Shown here in pieces: positions 52,301 through 62,539 of a DNA stretch of 64,000 bases. The DNA lies in assembly GCA_011009095.1 (NCBI GenBank), contig VTPC01000668.1:1-64000 (forward strand), written 5' to 3'. Position 1 is the first letter of the stretch; each line of letters starts with the position of its first letter. The notes beneath the pieces were generated by a model. That model saw only the letters and a program-made list of their open reading frames with translations, was not told the origin of the DNA and searched no databases. Source of the DNA: Ignelater luminosus. Taxonomy: Eukaryota; Arthropoda; Insecta; Coleoptera; Elateridae. Both the position numbers and the translations under genes were made by a program.

Positions 52301-53039
52301 AAAGAGTAAAGCAATGAAATTAACTAGGAAGTTTTGAATTCGGCATCTTGTTCATCATCATCGAGCATTCCTATTTTCAAAATGAAGATTGTAAATCACG
52401 GTAAATTGACAGTTAAACTTAAAACTCAAATTTTAGCAAAATACTCGTTTCGTGGAATAGGATAATCTCAATTCCATCTAAGATCTAAATTGAGCCTAAT
52501 TGTTTCTCATTTAGGCAAAAAACCGTTCAAGTTGCTTACCAAAACACAAAAATGTGTTTTATTTCCTTTTCTTCTTTCGTATACTAATTTTTTTATAGTA
52601 TTGCATGGGGACTACGTAAAGTATGGTTTTGAGCAATTTTGGCTAATGTGAAATCCAATTATCGCTAAGTCAAAATAGAAATAGGTAGAAATGTACGCGG
52701 TCTAAAACAAAAGTAGTTTTCGTTGATCATTTTTTTTCTGCCTGGTTTCTGAGTCTTTTGTGATATGACCACGAGCTCATTCTAATACTTGCACTTCTTT
52801 TTTTCACGTTTTTTTACTATGTAACGACTTACAATGAAAAGAATTGTTGCGCAAGCAACTTTCAAAAAGTAGTATCTACTTCTGTGATTGTCCAAAATTG
52901 CAAGAATCCTCTACAACCATTATTTCTTTAAAGGATCAATACTACCACCTTTCAGAATATTGAACTTTGTTGCTAAATCACTTTGTAATAACAAAAAAAA
53001 CCGGCCATGAAGTTGCAAACATAAAAAGAATGACATCGG
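49397..53039. other. AT-rich non-coding stretch
   Basis: No convincing gene. The 106-codon frame at 49844-50164 is rich in Lys, Phe, Ile and Leu with no domain. A TTCTTC-rich tract lies at about 50.88-50.94 kb. A small balanced patch at 50.96-51.08 kb has no ORF. Confidence 0.5.
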
Positions 53040-53680
53040 GGACTTACCAGGTTCAGAAAACGATTATAGTAAGTGGCTTGAAAAAGCGAAAAGACCTAAT
53101 TTGACTAGTTCGAACGAAGATGTCAAATGTACGTTGATGGAGGAAGAATAATGAATAATCTGAATTCCAAATCTTGTATGTCTCGTTTTGATCAACAACC
53201 ATGGCACCTTGAAGCAAGAGAGCCCAATCAGACTGATTTGAACGAAGATGCTGAACACAGCTTGATTCATTTCATTTAGGAACAGTGATGGACAATCTGA
53301 TTTCCGAGTCTTGTTTACAGATAGTATAAAATAGAACTTCACTTATCACATTTACCTTGATGGAAGAAGAGTAACGAATAATTTGATTTCAAAGTTTTGT
53401 CCAAAAATATTCAGAAAGATAAATGAAGAGTCTCAAAACCATAATTTGACTTTACTAATTTTGTTCATCCTGATGGAGGAAAGATGTTAGATAATTTGAT
53501 GCTGTACAAAGATATTCAGAAAGATGGATGAACGGAAGCAAAATCTTTTAATCAACAACCGTGACATTTCGAAACGAAAATGCGACAAAATACGACTTTA
53601 TTCACCTCGTTTACCTTTATTGAGGAATAGTAACAGATAATCTAATTTCATTAGTTTTGCTTCCACTGGTCCAAACTATA
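53040..53680. repeat. Diverged tandem array, about five units
   Basis: A motif of the type GATGGAGGAAGAATAATGA followed by ATAATCTGATTTC and CTTGT recurs at about 53135, 53283, 53356, 53472 and 53620, with linked words such as GATCAACAACC, ATATTCAGAAAGAT and GAACGAAGATG also repeated in two copies each. Spacing is irregular (about 75-150 bp), so the array has suffered indels. It has no coding capacity. Confidence 0.6.
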
Positions 53681-54449
53681 ACTCTATTCTAGCATTTGAG
53701 AAAGGACAGCAAATTATAGAATAATGAATGAATGAATCTACAGTATTGGTCAGAGACTTGAAGATGTCTACCCCCGCGTTTGAATAGCGTCAAAATCTAC
53801 TTTAAAATTCATCCATCGATGGCAATAAGGGTTAATCTGAATAGTGGTCTACTCTCAGAATTTTCAGTACTCAGAGAGGAAAAAGAATTTTTTTGTGAAG
53901 ATCGCTCTACAAAAACATACGACTAACTATAACAACCTTTGAGAATATCTTCATTTTGGTATAGTAGTGATTGTTGATATGATAATTAAACAGGGAGGTT
54001 CATTCTATGAAATACATGTATAAAGTAAAATAATGAACCTTTTTTCTGAGCATGATCCTTTAAAGGTAATTAATTTTTTCATGACTCACAAAAAGAATTA
54101 TATCTCTTTTTGATTATACACTATGGCAACAAATATTTCTCCAATATTGGATGAAAGTTGAGGGTTTTGATCTATAGAATCAGCCTTATACTGCTAAAAG
54201 ATGATCAAAATGCGGCATAACGTAAGTAATGCAAGTTTTGAGAAAAATTTCACAGTAATGTATAAGGAACAAGAATTAGATTTATTTAAACAATACTTAT
54301 ATCCACATTTTCCTTTACATTCTTACTGTAAACAATAACATTCAAATAACGGATTGTCTTCTATGGCATGCAACTTGGTGCGAGTTCGTCGCACAAGTCT
54401 TTGGATGGTATTAATATCTATTTCACGAATCTTCTGACAAACCGCCGTC
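53681..54449. other. AT-rich non-coding stretch
   Basis: I see no gene. It probably includes the degraded 3' flank of the adjoining transposon relic, but I found no terminal inverted repeat. Confidence 0.45.
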
Positions 54450-55250
54450 TCAATTGTTCCTCGTTTTGCGCTTCCCATTGTCGTAGACTTTTCTACATAA
54501 CAATGACCAAAATTCTTCTATACCTCTAGCTTGAGGCACATTTGGGGGATTACTATCTGCCTTTGGTATGTAAGGAATGCTGTTTGCTTCTAGCCAGGTT
54601 TTTGTAATTCTCGCATAATGACAAGAGGCCAAGTCCGGCCAAAATATTATTTGATCATTAGCGTAATGCGTATTCATAAAATCCAATAATTCTGGCAAAC
54701 ATATTTGAAATGGCATACCAAACCAATACTTTATCTTTAAATTTCTTTTTTGATTTGAATTTTATTTGGTCTGGACAGTTTTCTATATCGTAGATATAGA
54801 AACCATAATTTCCTTTTAGTTCTGAGTGGGAGAACGTAAAATATTTTTCGTCGTCCATAATGGTTTTGTTACCTGAGAAATGATTTCGACGCAAAGCGTG
54901 GCAACATCCAGGAATTCTTGCCAGGTGATCTTGAGTGTGTATTTGGGACATTTACGTCTTTTACGGTACTTAAATCCTGAATTTTTTATTTCTTGTCTTG
55001 CTGTTTTATATGAAGTTCTAAAGCTTCGAGCTAATTTACGGTATGATGCACCAACACGGTTTTTCGCAGTTTTAATTAATCTGTTTGCAGTTGCCCTACT
55101 CAGTGCTTTTGGTCGTCTACTTTTTGGCAAATTTAAACATGGCATTCCTGGTTCACATTTATTCACAATTATTGTTAGTTTTACATTGATGGAATTTTTC
55201 TCAAACTTTCGTGAAATATGTACTTGGTAACCAAATGTGACTGCTCTCAT
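54450..55250 (-). pseudogene. Tc1/mariner-superfamily transposase relic (D-38-E type)
   Basis: Three consecutive minus-strand frames, overlapping slightly, spell one transposase in order. At 54816-55250 is an N-terminal DNA-binding part (SRATANRLIKTAKNRVGASY, FKYRKRRKCPKYT). At 54658-54951 is the first catalytic region (IMDDEKYF, then KDKVLVWYAIS). At 54450-54716 is FWPDLASCHYA with the second Asp and RGIEEFW with the acid. I count 38 residues between that Asp and the Glu, so this is not the D34D mariner at 48 kb. Two frameshifts are needed. At the second one, the roughly 30-40 residues expected between WYAIS and the CLPELLDF segment are absent, so a deletion is likely. No matching terminal repeats were seen. 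It is an old, immobile copy. Confidence 0.85.
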
Positions 55251-57609
55251 GCTTTTAACTTCACCAACGATAACTAAGGCTTGTCTTTATCTTGGGTAAG
55301 TAATCTACGCGCCTGCATGATTTAGTGAAGGTCAACGTAAGCTCTTTCAGTCACTAGTCTCAACATTGCTACTACAACCAGGCTGTATCGAGAAGACAAC
55401 TACGAGTGTAAACCGAGAGACTATTTTCTACTCTCTACGAACTGTTACAAGAACCAATTTTTTAACTTAACTTGATTGTGAAAGCCAACCTAGTCACGTA
55501 ACCATAGCTCCCTCAGCATTTTCTTTGGCAAAGAATTTTCTGAGTTTTTTTCCCTGTTGATGCCTCATGGTGTGATCGGTTCATTGGGGATTTGTATTAA
55601 CTTTTCCGTTTTTTTATCTCACTGATACCCTTTGTAGCTTACATTGATTTAAAGTTCTTCAGGATTGCAATCTTTGTATTGTGTAATGGACATAATGGAT
55701 AAGACAATCAGTGTTCCTTGTATTGGCTACTACCATATAGTTTTTGTGTTAAGACGACAACTTTAAACATCTGCTTGTCTTATCAAATTTGCCATTTTAT
55801 TTTTCAAAGGATATTATCAATCTCCACGCCTACGGCCTCCCACTGAAATTCTTCTGGTGCAATCTTTGTTAGAGCTTTATCGATACCTGTTTGTGATTTA
55901 GTACTTCTTGATTTGACAAAATCTAAGAAAGAATATGGAAAGTGTAAACTGTGAATAATAGAGGCTACCTTAAGGGACACCCCTATCAAAGTAAATTATA
56001 TATGGGGTATGGTGTGTGAAAAAGATGAAATATCTTTACAATTAGTTCTACTCTCTAAACTTTTTTTAAATAGGTTTTGAAATTCTATTATACAGGGCGA
56101 TCAAAAAACGCAAATTGTTATTTTCATTGATTTTTGTGATTTATAAGAGAATAAAATCAGTCTTTAGATAAAGCCGAATGAGAAATGTAACTAACCTGTC
56201 TGACTCATCGAATTAATCAAAGAAAAAGAAGACAGTGGATTCTAGTAACTTAAAAGAAAATCGTTTGTTAGTGGAAATATCTTTATAGACAGGGAAAATC
56301 TAATTTAGTTGGTCTTGATGAAAAACTTTATTCAAAGTACATATTTCTCTTCTGACAAAAACTCTTCTAAAGAACTCAACTATAAGTTTTTGCTCTTGGA
56401 TAATTGCTTTCTATGAACTTTATTCACTAAAAGTTTTTACTTCAATCTTGATTCAATTCGAAGTAAAAGGTTATAAAGATGAATTACTTGTACACAGTAA
56501 AATTTGACACTTACAGAATATAATTACACATTTTAAGGACTAATTATAGTTTTCAACACTTAAAAAGGATGTGTAAATTCAAGAATAAACAAGTCGATGA
56601 TGATTCATGTATAAGCCTTGTAAAGCATAGCATCATATCTTAACTTCAACCGATCGTTCCGCTCATACGATTTCAATCACATTTTGTTGGGCTGTGAAAT
56701 TTTATCACGTTTCCTTCATGATACATCAAATCTCAACGTAGATATCATATCTGATTGAATATTACATTTCATATAATATTTTATCCTCCTTTTTGTATCT
56801 CATAATTGTAGGTATAGATTTAAATTACCGTTAATTTGCCTAATGATTAGAACATAACGAAATAACATTTTTATTTACATCTAATATTATTTATTAATAT
56901 AAATTACTTAATTCGTTTCACAAATATTAGTCCAGATTTCTCTCCAATTTTCTGATTATATAACGTTGTCATTTAATTTAATAGCTTGTTCCAAATAACT
57001 GTGTAATTTGAACGCATTCTTGAATAATTTTCTTCCAATATTTTTTTTTCATATATTGAAGCAAAAATAATGATAAATTTTAAAACAAGATTGGAACAAA
57101 CGAAAAATTATGTAAATTAACTATTCATAATTTTTTATTTAATTATGCAAGACTTCATTTAAAGTAGGATGCGGTTTAGGTTTCCTGCCTGATATTAAAT
57201 TAACCGTAAAACCTAAATTTAACCTCCCAACACATTTTTGTGTCTAGAAATATTAAACCGAGTAGTTTGAATACGTGTACATAAAAAATTCCCGATGCCA
57301 ATCAAAAATAATTAAAACACTTTTTCGGAATCTCGATACGAAACGTTCTTTATGTAAAATCTTTAAAAGTCTCATTCATTTCCTTGCGGACACGAAGTCA
57401 ATGACAGCAATCAAAACATTCTTCTGTAATACTGAGATTTTTTAGATTTCCCGGTTGTTTACTAAAGAATGTCACTAAAAAATTGTCATTCATTGCATTA
57501 ATATTATTTGTTGTTGTTGTTTGGCATTATACAGTAGTCGATCTTTTAGATTTCTTTCTTGAGTGCTTCGTGCTTTAGGAATTTCTAAATCGAGTAGTAA
57601 AAGTGCTAC
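55251..57609. other. Non-coding stretch upstream of klu
   Basis: AT-rich with no gene. A 61-codon minus frame at 55804-55989 has some charged residues but no domain. Composition grows more balanced toward 57.6 kb, where the klu first exon probably begins. Confidence 0.5.
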
Positions 57610-57611
57610 TT

Positions 57612-57644
57612 TATAGAATTAAATTGATCTCAATCAGTTCAGTT
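57612..57644 (+). promoter_or_regulatory. Candidate klu core promoter (TATA plus Inr)
   Basis: TATAG (57612-57616, inside TTTATAG) is followed by two overlapping matches to the arthropod initiator TCAGTT, with the A at 57636 and 57641. The second puts the TATA T at -29, the normal spacing. The DNA becomes GC-richer directly downstream. No downstream promoter element was found at +28. Start sites further downstream are possible. Confidence 0.35.
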
Positions 57645-58327
57645 AATGAGCAGAAAAGTCACGCAGTTGCACGCACGTCACGGTGAATCAACATGCGTGA
57701 TTGCTCTGTTCGTAAACTTGTTTCATACATCACCTAGACAAAACAACATCTACTATAATGGTGTATCCTAGCTAGAACTTTGCGGTAGTGTGTTATAATA
57801 GTAAATATATTCAAGTTATAAAATACGGCATATTACGGCGGCGTGGTCTTGAATTATCGGTATCTGCAACTCGAGCACATAAAACCGAGTTAAATGCTGC
57901 AGTGGTTTTGAACGGCGCGGGTGTGGACCGCATAGTGCCTGCAGTGCATATAGTAGTAGTGCAGCAAGCAAAGTGCGCCGCCCCCGCCGCAATGCACCAC
58001 GTGCACGACTGCACTATTCGCTCTCTATAATCTAAACACCGCTTCAGGTGAAATAGCCATTGAAATGCTCCTTCTTCATTCATATCTCATAACGAGGTCA
58101 GGTATCAGGTGTTTCGTCCACGGAACGTTTCTTCTTTACTGCTACGAAGGTTCGTGTAGAGAGCACAGTCCCCGTTTCCAGTTTTTGTGGTCGAGCCCCC
58201 GGCACTCCATAAGGAGTGGCCGCGTTTCTCCGAAATAAATAAAACAAGCTGGATAAACAGAAGCCGCGGTTAATGATCAGACACCTTGAAAACGACTCCT
58301 CTGTTCGCACATCATCATCATCGTAGG
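57641..58327 (+). other. Candidate untranslated first exon of klu
   Basis: GC-elevated DNA ending at a donor reading either TAG|GTAATC (exon end 58327) or ATC|GTAGGT (58323). It is followed by an AT-rich segment of about 140 bp and a very strong acceptor at 58464, which defines a short intron. The exon cannot add coding sequence to the zinc-finger frame, because that frame has a TGA at 58474-58476, just inside the next exon. Frames on both strands (80-90 codons at 57788-58083) overlap one another and have no domain. The 5' limit is a guess based on the core promoter motifs. Confidence 0.45.
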
Positions 58328-58464
58328 TAATCTAGTACAACAGCGACTTTTAAGAAAACCACCAATTTTAAATTGCCTTACAAGAACACAATAAAACATT
58401 AAAATAAATAATCTTAATTTAATTATTATTATTAATATTATTAATACTTTTCTTTTATTTACAG
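58328..58464 (+). other. 5' UTR intron of klu
   Basis: About 137-141 bp of AT-rich sequence ending in TTTTCTTTTATTTACAG, a textbook acceptor. The contrast in base composition with both flanks supports an intron of ordinary insect length. Confidence 0.6.
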
Positions 58465-58555
58465 ATTACCACCTGAAATTATCACAACAACGAGAGCCTG
58501 GAGGTGTCCAGGGCGCAGGGTGAAACCCTGCTACCTCCTGCAAACACATCTCAGC

Positions 58556-58621
58556 ATGCACACGGCGGTACAAACCGCCCCGAAGCCGCAATATTCGCGG
58601 CCGTTTGCCGCCTTGTACTAA
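58556..58621 (+). CDS. Upstream ORF of klu (21 codons)
   Basis: The first ATG after the splice acceptor opens a frame starting MHTAVQTAPKPQYSRP and stopping at TAA 58619-58621. The last base of that stop is the first base of the zinc-finger ATG at 58621, giving TAATG. In eukaryotic messages a uORF ending this close generally lowers or times translation of the main frame, through reinitiation or leaky scanning. Peptide function is not implied. Confidence 0.5.
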   Translation: MHTAVQTAPKPQYSRPFAALY

Positions 58622-60042
58622 TGACTATGGCCGAGACTGCAGTCGAATCTTCAGGAACACATGAGAAGACGACACACAACAATAACAATCATCCACTCGT
58701 TACTAATCATAACCGTCCTGTAACGAAACAACGTAAACGGAAACGTTTAAGTCAAGTATTAGATAAATTAACCGGACAAGTATCCAACATACCTATCACA
58801 CCGACAATCAATAATAACATTCAACATCTTAACAACAACATTAAAGAAGAGAATGGACGTTCGTTGAAGACATCCAAGCACATGTCCGGTGAGGTATTTC
58901 GTTTTGATAGCACCGACAAAGAGCGGTACCAACCTAGCGAGGATGAGGACGTTTTCAGTCCTGCTAGTTCTAGCAACAAATCGCCGCACAGCTCGAGTGA
59001 TTCACCTCGAATCAGTTTTAGTCCTTTACGTTTAAAAGAAGACGACGCTAGTTCCAGTCCTCCACTACCAAGACAAGCATGTGCCTGTTATCAATGCGTA
59101 ACAGGGGTCGGTCATCACCCTCCTCCACCCTTATATCCTTACGATCGTTTTTTTCCTGCATCTCCAATATCTCCACTAACACCGGCATCCCCGGCGCCTC
59201 CTACTTACAATTTCGAACGTTACCTGCACTCCAAGTACCTGCCCGATATCTTCCGAAGAAGAAGTCATTCCGATTCCGATTTACCCCTATGGTTCGAAAC
59301 TGCCAAAGCAGAAAGATCGCGACCTCCACCTACGTGGTTACACCCTCTAAGTCTAACAACTGGGACTGTAACAGGATCTTTAGAATCAGAAACGTCTTCG
59401 CCTCAAGACTCTCCTTTAGATCTATCAATGAAAAGACGTGACAGGATAGGTAGTATGGATTGTCTTGTACCTCCACCGCTACAGTTACTGCCACCAGGAT
59501 TTTTTCCTCCGAGAGGAGCGGTTTCAGTTCCTGTCGTAAAAGGAGACGTAGCTTCTCCAACAACGAAGGAATCCGTAGCATCTCGATATAACTTGGAAGT
59601 ATCCCCGGTCGTAGAAGAAATGCCTCCAGGTTCAGATGTGGCCTACGTGTGTCCAGTTTGTGGACAAATGTTTAGTCTTCACGATCGATTGGCTAAGCAC
59701 ATGGCTTCAAGGCATAAAAGTCGTCAAGGTCCTGGAGAAACGACGGCGAAGGCGTATTTATGCGAAGTGTGTAAAAGATCATTCGCGCGTAGTGATATGC
59801 TCACACGTCATATGAGGCTACATACAGGAGTTAAACCTTACACGTGTCGCGTTTGCGGGCAAGTGTTTTCGAGATCCGATCATTTATCGACGCATCAACG
59901 GACGCACACTGGAGAAAAACCTTATAAGTGTCCGCAATGTCCGTACGCGGCGTGCCGGCGAGATATGATTACGAGGCATATGAGAACTCATGCGAGGTAC
60001 GAACCCGACCCCGTAGTTACTGTTAAAACGGAGCAACATTAA
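58621..60042 (+). CDS. klu: Klumpfuss-like C2H2 zinc-finger transcription factor
   Basis: Encodes 473 residues from the ATG at 58621. A second ATG at 58627 has the better context (A at -3, G at +4) and may be the real start. The same frame is open back to 58477 but begins after a TGA, so no upstream coding exon joins through the 58464 acceptor. Residues (from 58621): basic stretch KQRKRKR 36-42; Ser-rich acidic part; CACYQC 154-159; Pro-rich 167-199; PLDLS 265-269, matching the CtBP-binding motif PxDLS. Four C2H2 fingers occupy 344-365, 381-401, 409-429 and 437-457, the last three joined by TGVKPY and TGEKPY linkers. Fingers with RSDMLTRH and RSDHLSTH are EGR/WT1-like, and the last reads CPYAACRRDMITRH. 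I recognise this set as Klumpfuss, which in Drosophila acts in the nucleus in neuroblast and sensory-organ fate and cell survival. A related EGR/WT1-type gene is the alternative. The repressor role via CtBP is inferred from the motif. Confidence 0.85.
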   Translation: MTMAETAVESSGTHEKTTHNNNNHPLVTNHNRPVTKQRKRKRLSQVLDKLTGQVSNIPITPTINNNIQHLNNNIKEENGRSLKTSKHMSGEVFRFDSTDKERYQPSEDEDVFSPASSSNKSPHSSSDSPRISFSPLRLKEDDASSSPPLPRQACACYQCVTGVGHHPPPPLYPYDRFFPASPISPLTPASPAPPTYNFERYLHSKYLPDIFRRRSHSDSDLPLWFETAKAERSRPPPTWLHPLSLTTGTVTGSLESETSSPQDSPLDLSMKRRDRIGSMDCLVPPPLQLLPPGFFPPRGAVSVPVVKGDVASPTTKESVASRYNLEVSPVVEEMPPGSDVAYVCPVCGQMFSLHDRLAKHMASRHKSRQGPGETTAKAYLCEVCKRSFARSDMLTRHMRLHTGVKPYTCRVCGQVFSRSDHLSTHQRTHTGEKPYKCPQCPYAACRRDMITRHMRTHARYEPDPVVTVKTEQH

Positions 60043-60091
60043 AATGAGGACGTAAAATGTTAAAAAATGGTTTTGCATCTCTAATGAAAGA

Positions 60092-60179
60092 AATAAAATT
60101 AAAAATGAATTTAATAAATGTTGTTTTTGCGAATTATAAATCATTCTTAAAATAACTGTGATTGAAAACAAAAAATAAA
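60092..60179 (+). terminator. klu poly(A) signals
   Basis: AATAAA occurs at 60092-60097, 60113-60118 and 60174-60179, starting 50 bp after the klu stop codon. Any could direct 3' end formation, giving a short 3' UTR; AT-rich DNA makes chance copies likely, and longer forms cannot be excluded. Confidence 0.5.
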
Positions 60180-60279
60180 AGAATTAGCGGTGCAAAACTT
60201 AATTTTGTTTTAAATTAAAATAGTATTTGTATAGTGTTATTATACAAATCCATGCAGGTTCGTGGAAACCCCATCCCCG

Positions 60280-60800
60280 TCTCAGCGGTTGTGATTGCGT
60301 GTGTGACATGAACTGGCCACACACGTGGTGATGCTACTTGTAAATTTATCGTACAACGACTGCAGTGATATTAAGGTGGACATTACTGTGAAAAAGAAGG
60401 TGTCATTTGATGACCAAGACGCGTGTCTAAAGTGAAGCGCGTTTCGTTTTTTTACGTGAAAAAAAAGTGTTCTTCGGCGATTTAAAATGTGCTATTTTGA
60501 CATTACTCCAAGCAAAACATCGGGGAAAAAATAGCTAAATGCGGGGGCGTCTGTTGCCGGTAGCGCGTATCGACCAACGGGTGCATCAATCAACAAAACA
60601 ACAAATCGGTGGTGGTGTGTGCCGTCACTGTCCGTCGCACTGCGCGCCCCTGCACCAGATCTCATCTCATTCCAGTATAAACACATGCGGTCGATTGCCA
60701 CGCTAGTTCAACCAACTCGTCGCCGTCGAAACCGCCGTCGAACTAACAAAACTAATTAATTCAGTGCCAAATAAACGTGGCCAGTGGCAACATGCTAGAG
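60280..60800. promoter_or_regulatory. GC-elevated region downstream of klu
   Basis: Patches at 60.28-60.37 and 60.53-60.79 kb are GC-rich compared with flanks. The second includes GTATAAAC (TATAA at 60676-60680) followed about 30 bp later by CTAGTTCAACC, then GTCGCCGTCGAAACCGCCGTCG. That could be the promoter and first exon of another + strand transcript, or a klu enhancer. I found no good splice donor to confirm an exon. The 69-codon minus frame has no domain. Confidence 0.35.
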
Positions 60801-62539
60801 ATTTCATACAAATTTTTTTTCGTTGATTAATTTCGAAAAACTAATATCTTATTTTGTTTTAAAATAAAAAAAATGTTCACATCGAATTATGTACCATGAC
60901 AAATATAGATCTGAGGCTCGTGTTCATGAAGTCCGAAGCGACCAAAAATAATGTACAGACGTTTAGCGAATTTCATATGTTTTGTTTGTTGTTGCTAAAT
61001 GTCAACAAACCCTACAACATTATCAATCAGACGCAATAATTAAATTTGTAAAAATTTCTTTTGTTGTGTTCAAAAATAGTTTGAAAAATGTCATAAAAAA
61101 TTAGATTTAAAAAAATTCTTTTTATTTTTATTCCTTTAGTAACTTTTTTATTTTTGGATCTGCCATTTTAATGCTTCTCAATTTAATAGTATTGAACATT
61201 AAGTGGATTTTAAGTTTTTAAAATCTATTGGGCGGTTTTACATATCCTGGTATTGTTTTGATTTTCTTTTGTTTTCGTATAGTTATTTGAATTACCACTA
61301 TCGTTTATTTTTCTGAAACTATAAAATTATTAACAGTTTCTTCAATTTCTGTATCTGTATTTCGTTGACACAAAATCAGATTTTAGTCAAAGTTCGTGTT
61401 TTTGAAATTTTCATTTTCTTGGCAGTTCTTTTGCCTCGAAAATTTAACACAATCTTTTGAAATTTACTGACCATTTCGGCCGATAACAATTGATTCTTAC
61501 AAATCATAATTTTTCAATCTTTAAGTTTCTTTAACCATCCCAAGTCTTTCTAAAATACCCTAGTCAATTTGCTCAAGAAGAAAAATATCTCCCGAATCCT
61601 ACACAGCTTTTTCCAGTAAAGGGCACTTTAGAAAGAAGCCCAAAAAACTGATTTAGTTCAATATGAAGACTGTAGCAAAGGCAGGACAAAATCCAGGAAG
61701 AACAAATCATGTATTATGGGCTTGGTTTTGAGCTCAATTCTCGGTACTCAATAACACGGTCCAATGCGAAAGTTGTTGACTCATACATAGTAGATTTTCA
61801 TGATTTTTAATCTTTTTAGTTTCCTTGTACTTTATTCAAAGCATTGCTTCCTAGTTTTTTGGGAATTCTTCTCTTGATTCTCTCTGCACCTTTGAAGAGA
61901 GAATTTGATAAAATTTGGGCAAATTAACATGCAGTAAACAGTGATGAATCTATCACTAAACTAATAAAGCGTCAAATTTTAGGCTTGCACGGTATGGCAG
62001 ACAGATTTAAAATCTAGAAGCTTCTTCCTGCAGATTTAGCAAAAAAATCTCTTCTAAAATATTCTAAACACGGAAATTAAGAGTTTGGCTTCTTTTATAT
62101 TTTTTTAATTCTTCTCCTTTTTTAGAAATCCTGACAAATTCGACTCTTCTGGTTTGTCATCATTTCTGATAGCTTTGGTTTTCCTACATTCTAAAATAAG
62201 CAAATTTGATATTTCTCCCTGATATTTCCTTGGTCATCTTTTCTAAATATCTATCTATATATTCAACTTTGATATTCAAATTGGTAATCTTTTATTTTAT
62301 GGATGTATGGACGTAAAACTGACTCTCATCAGTGCACGTCTAGACTTTGCTCAGCTCATTGCAACTAATTGTCCTCGCTGTTTGCTGATTCTCATGTTTC
62401 ATATCATGACATCTCCAATCAACTTCTGGTCTCGACTTGGTCAAAATAGGCAAGCTTGTTAGAAGCGTGTACAAGCCAAATCGAAGCTACACTAAGGTTT
62501 ATTTTTTTAAAAACGCTTGCTGAAGGAAGCTATTCATCC
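60801..62539. other. AT-rich non-coding stretch
   Basis: I see no gene. Parts from 61.7 kb on resemble the texture of the following repeat, but I could not align a clear copy. Confidence 0.5.

Noticed and set aside
58504-58620. N-terminal extension of klu from GTG 58504
   Set aside because: It starts at a GTG, follows an in-frame TGA at 58474 and lacks an ATG before 58621, so it is 5' UTR read in frame.
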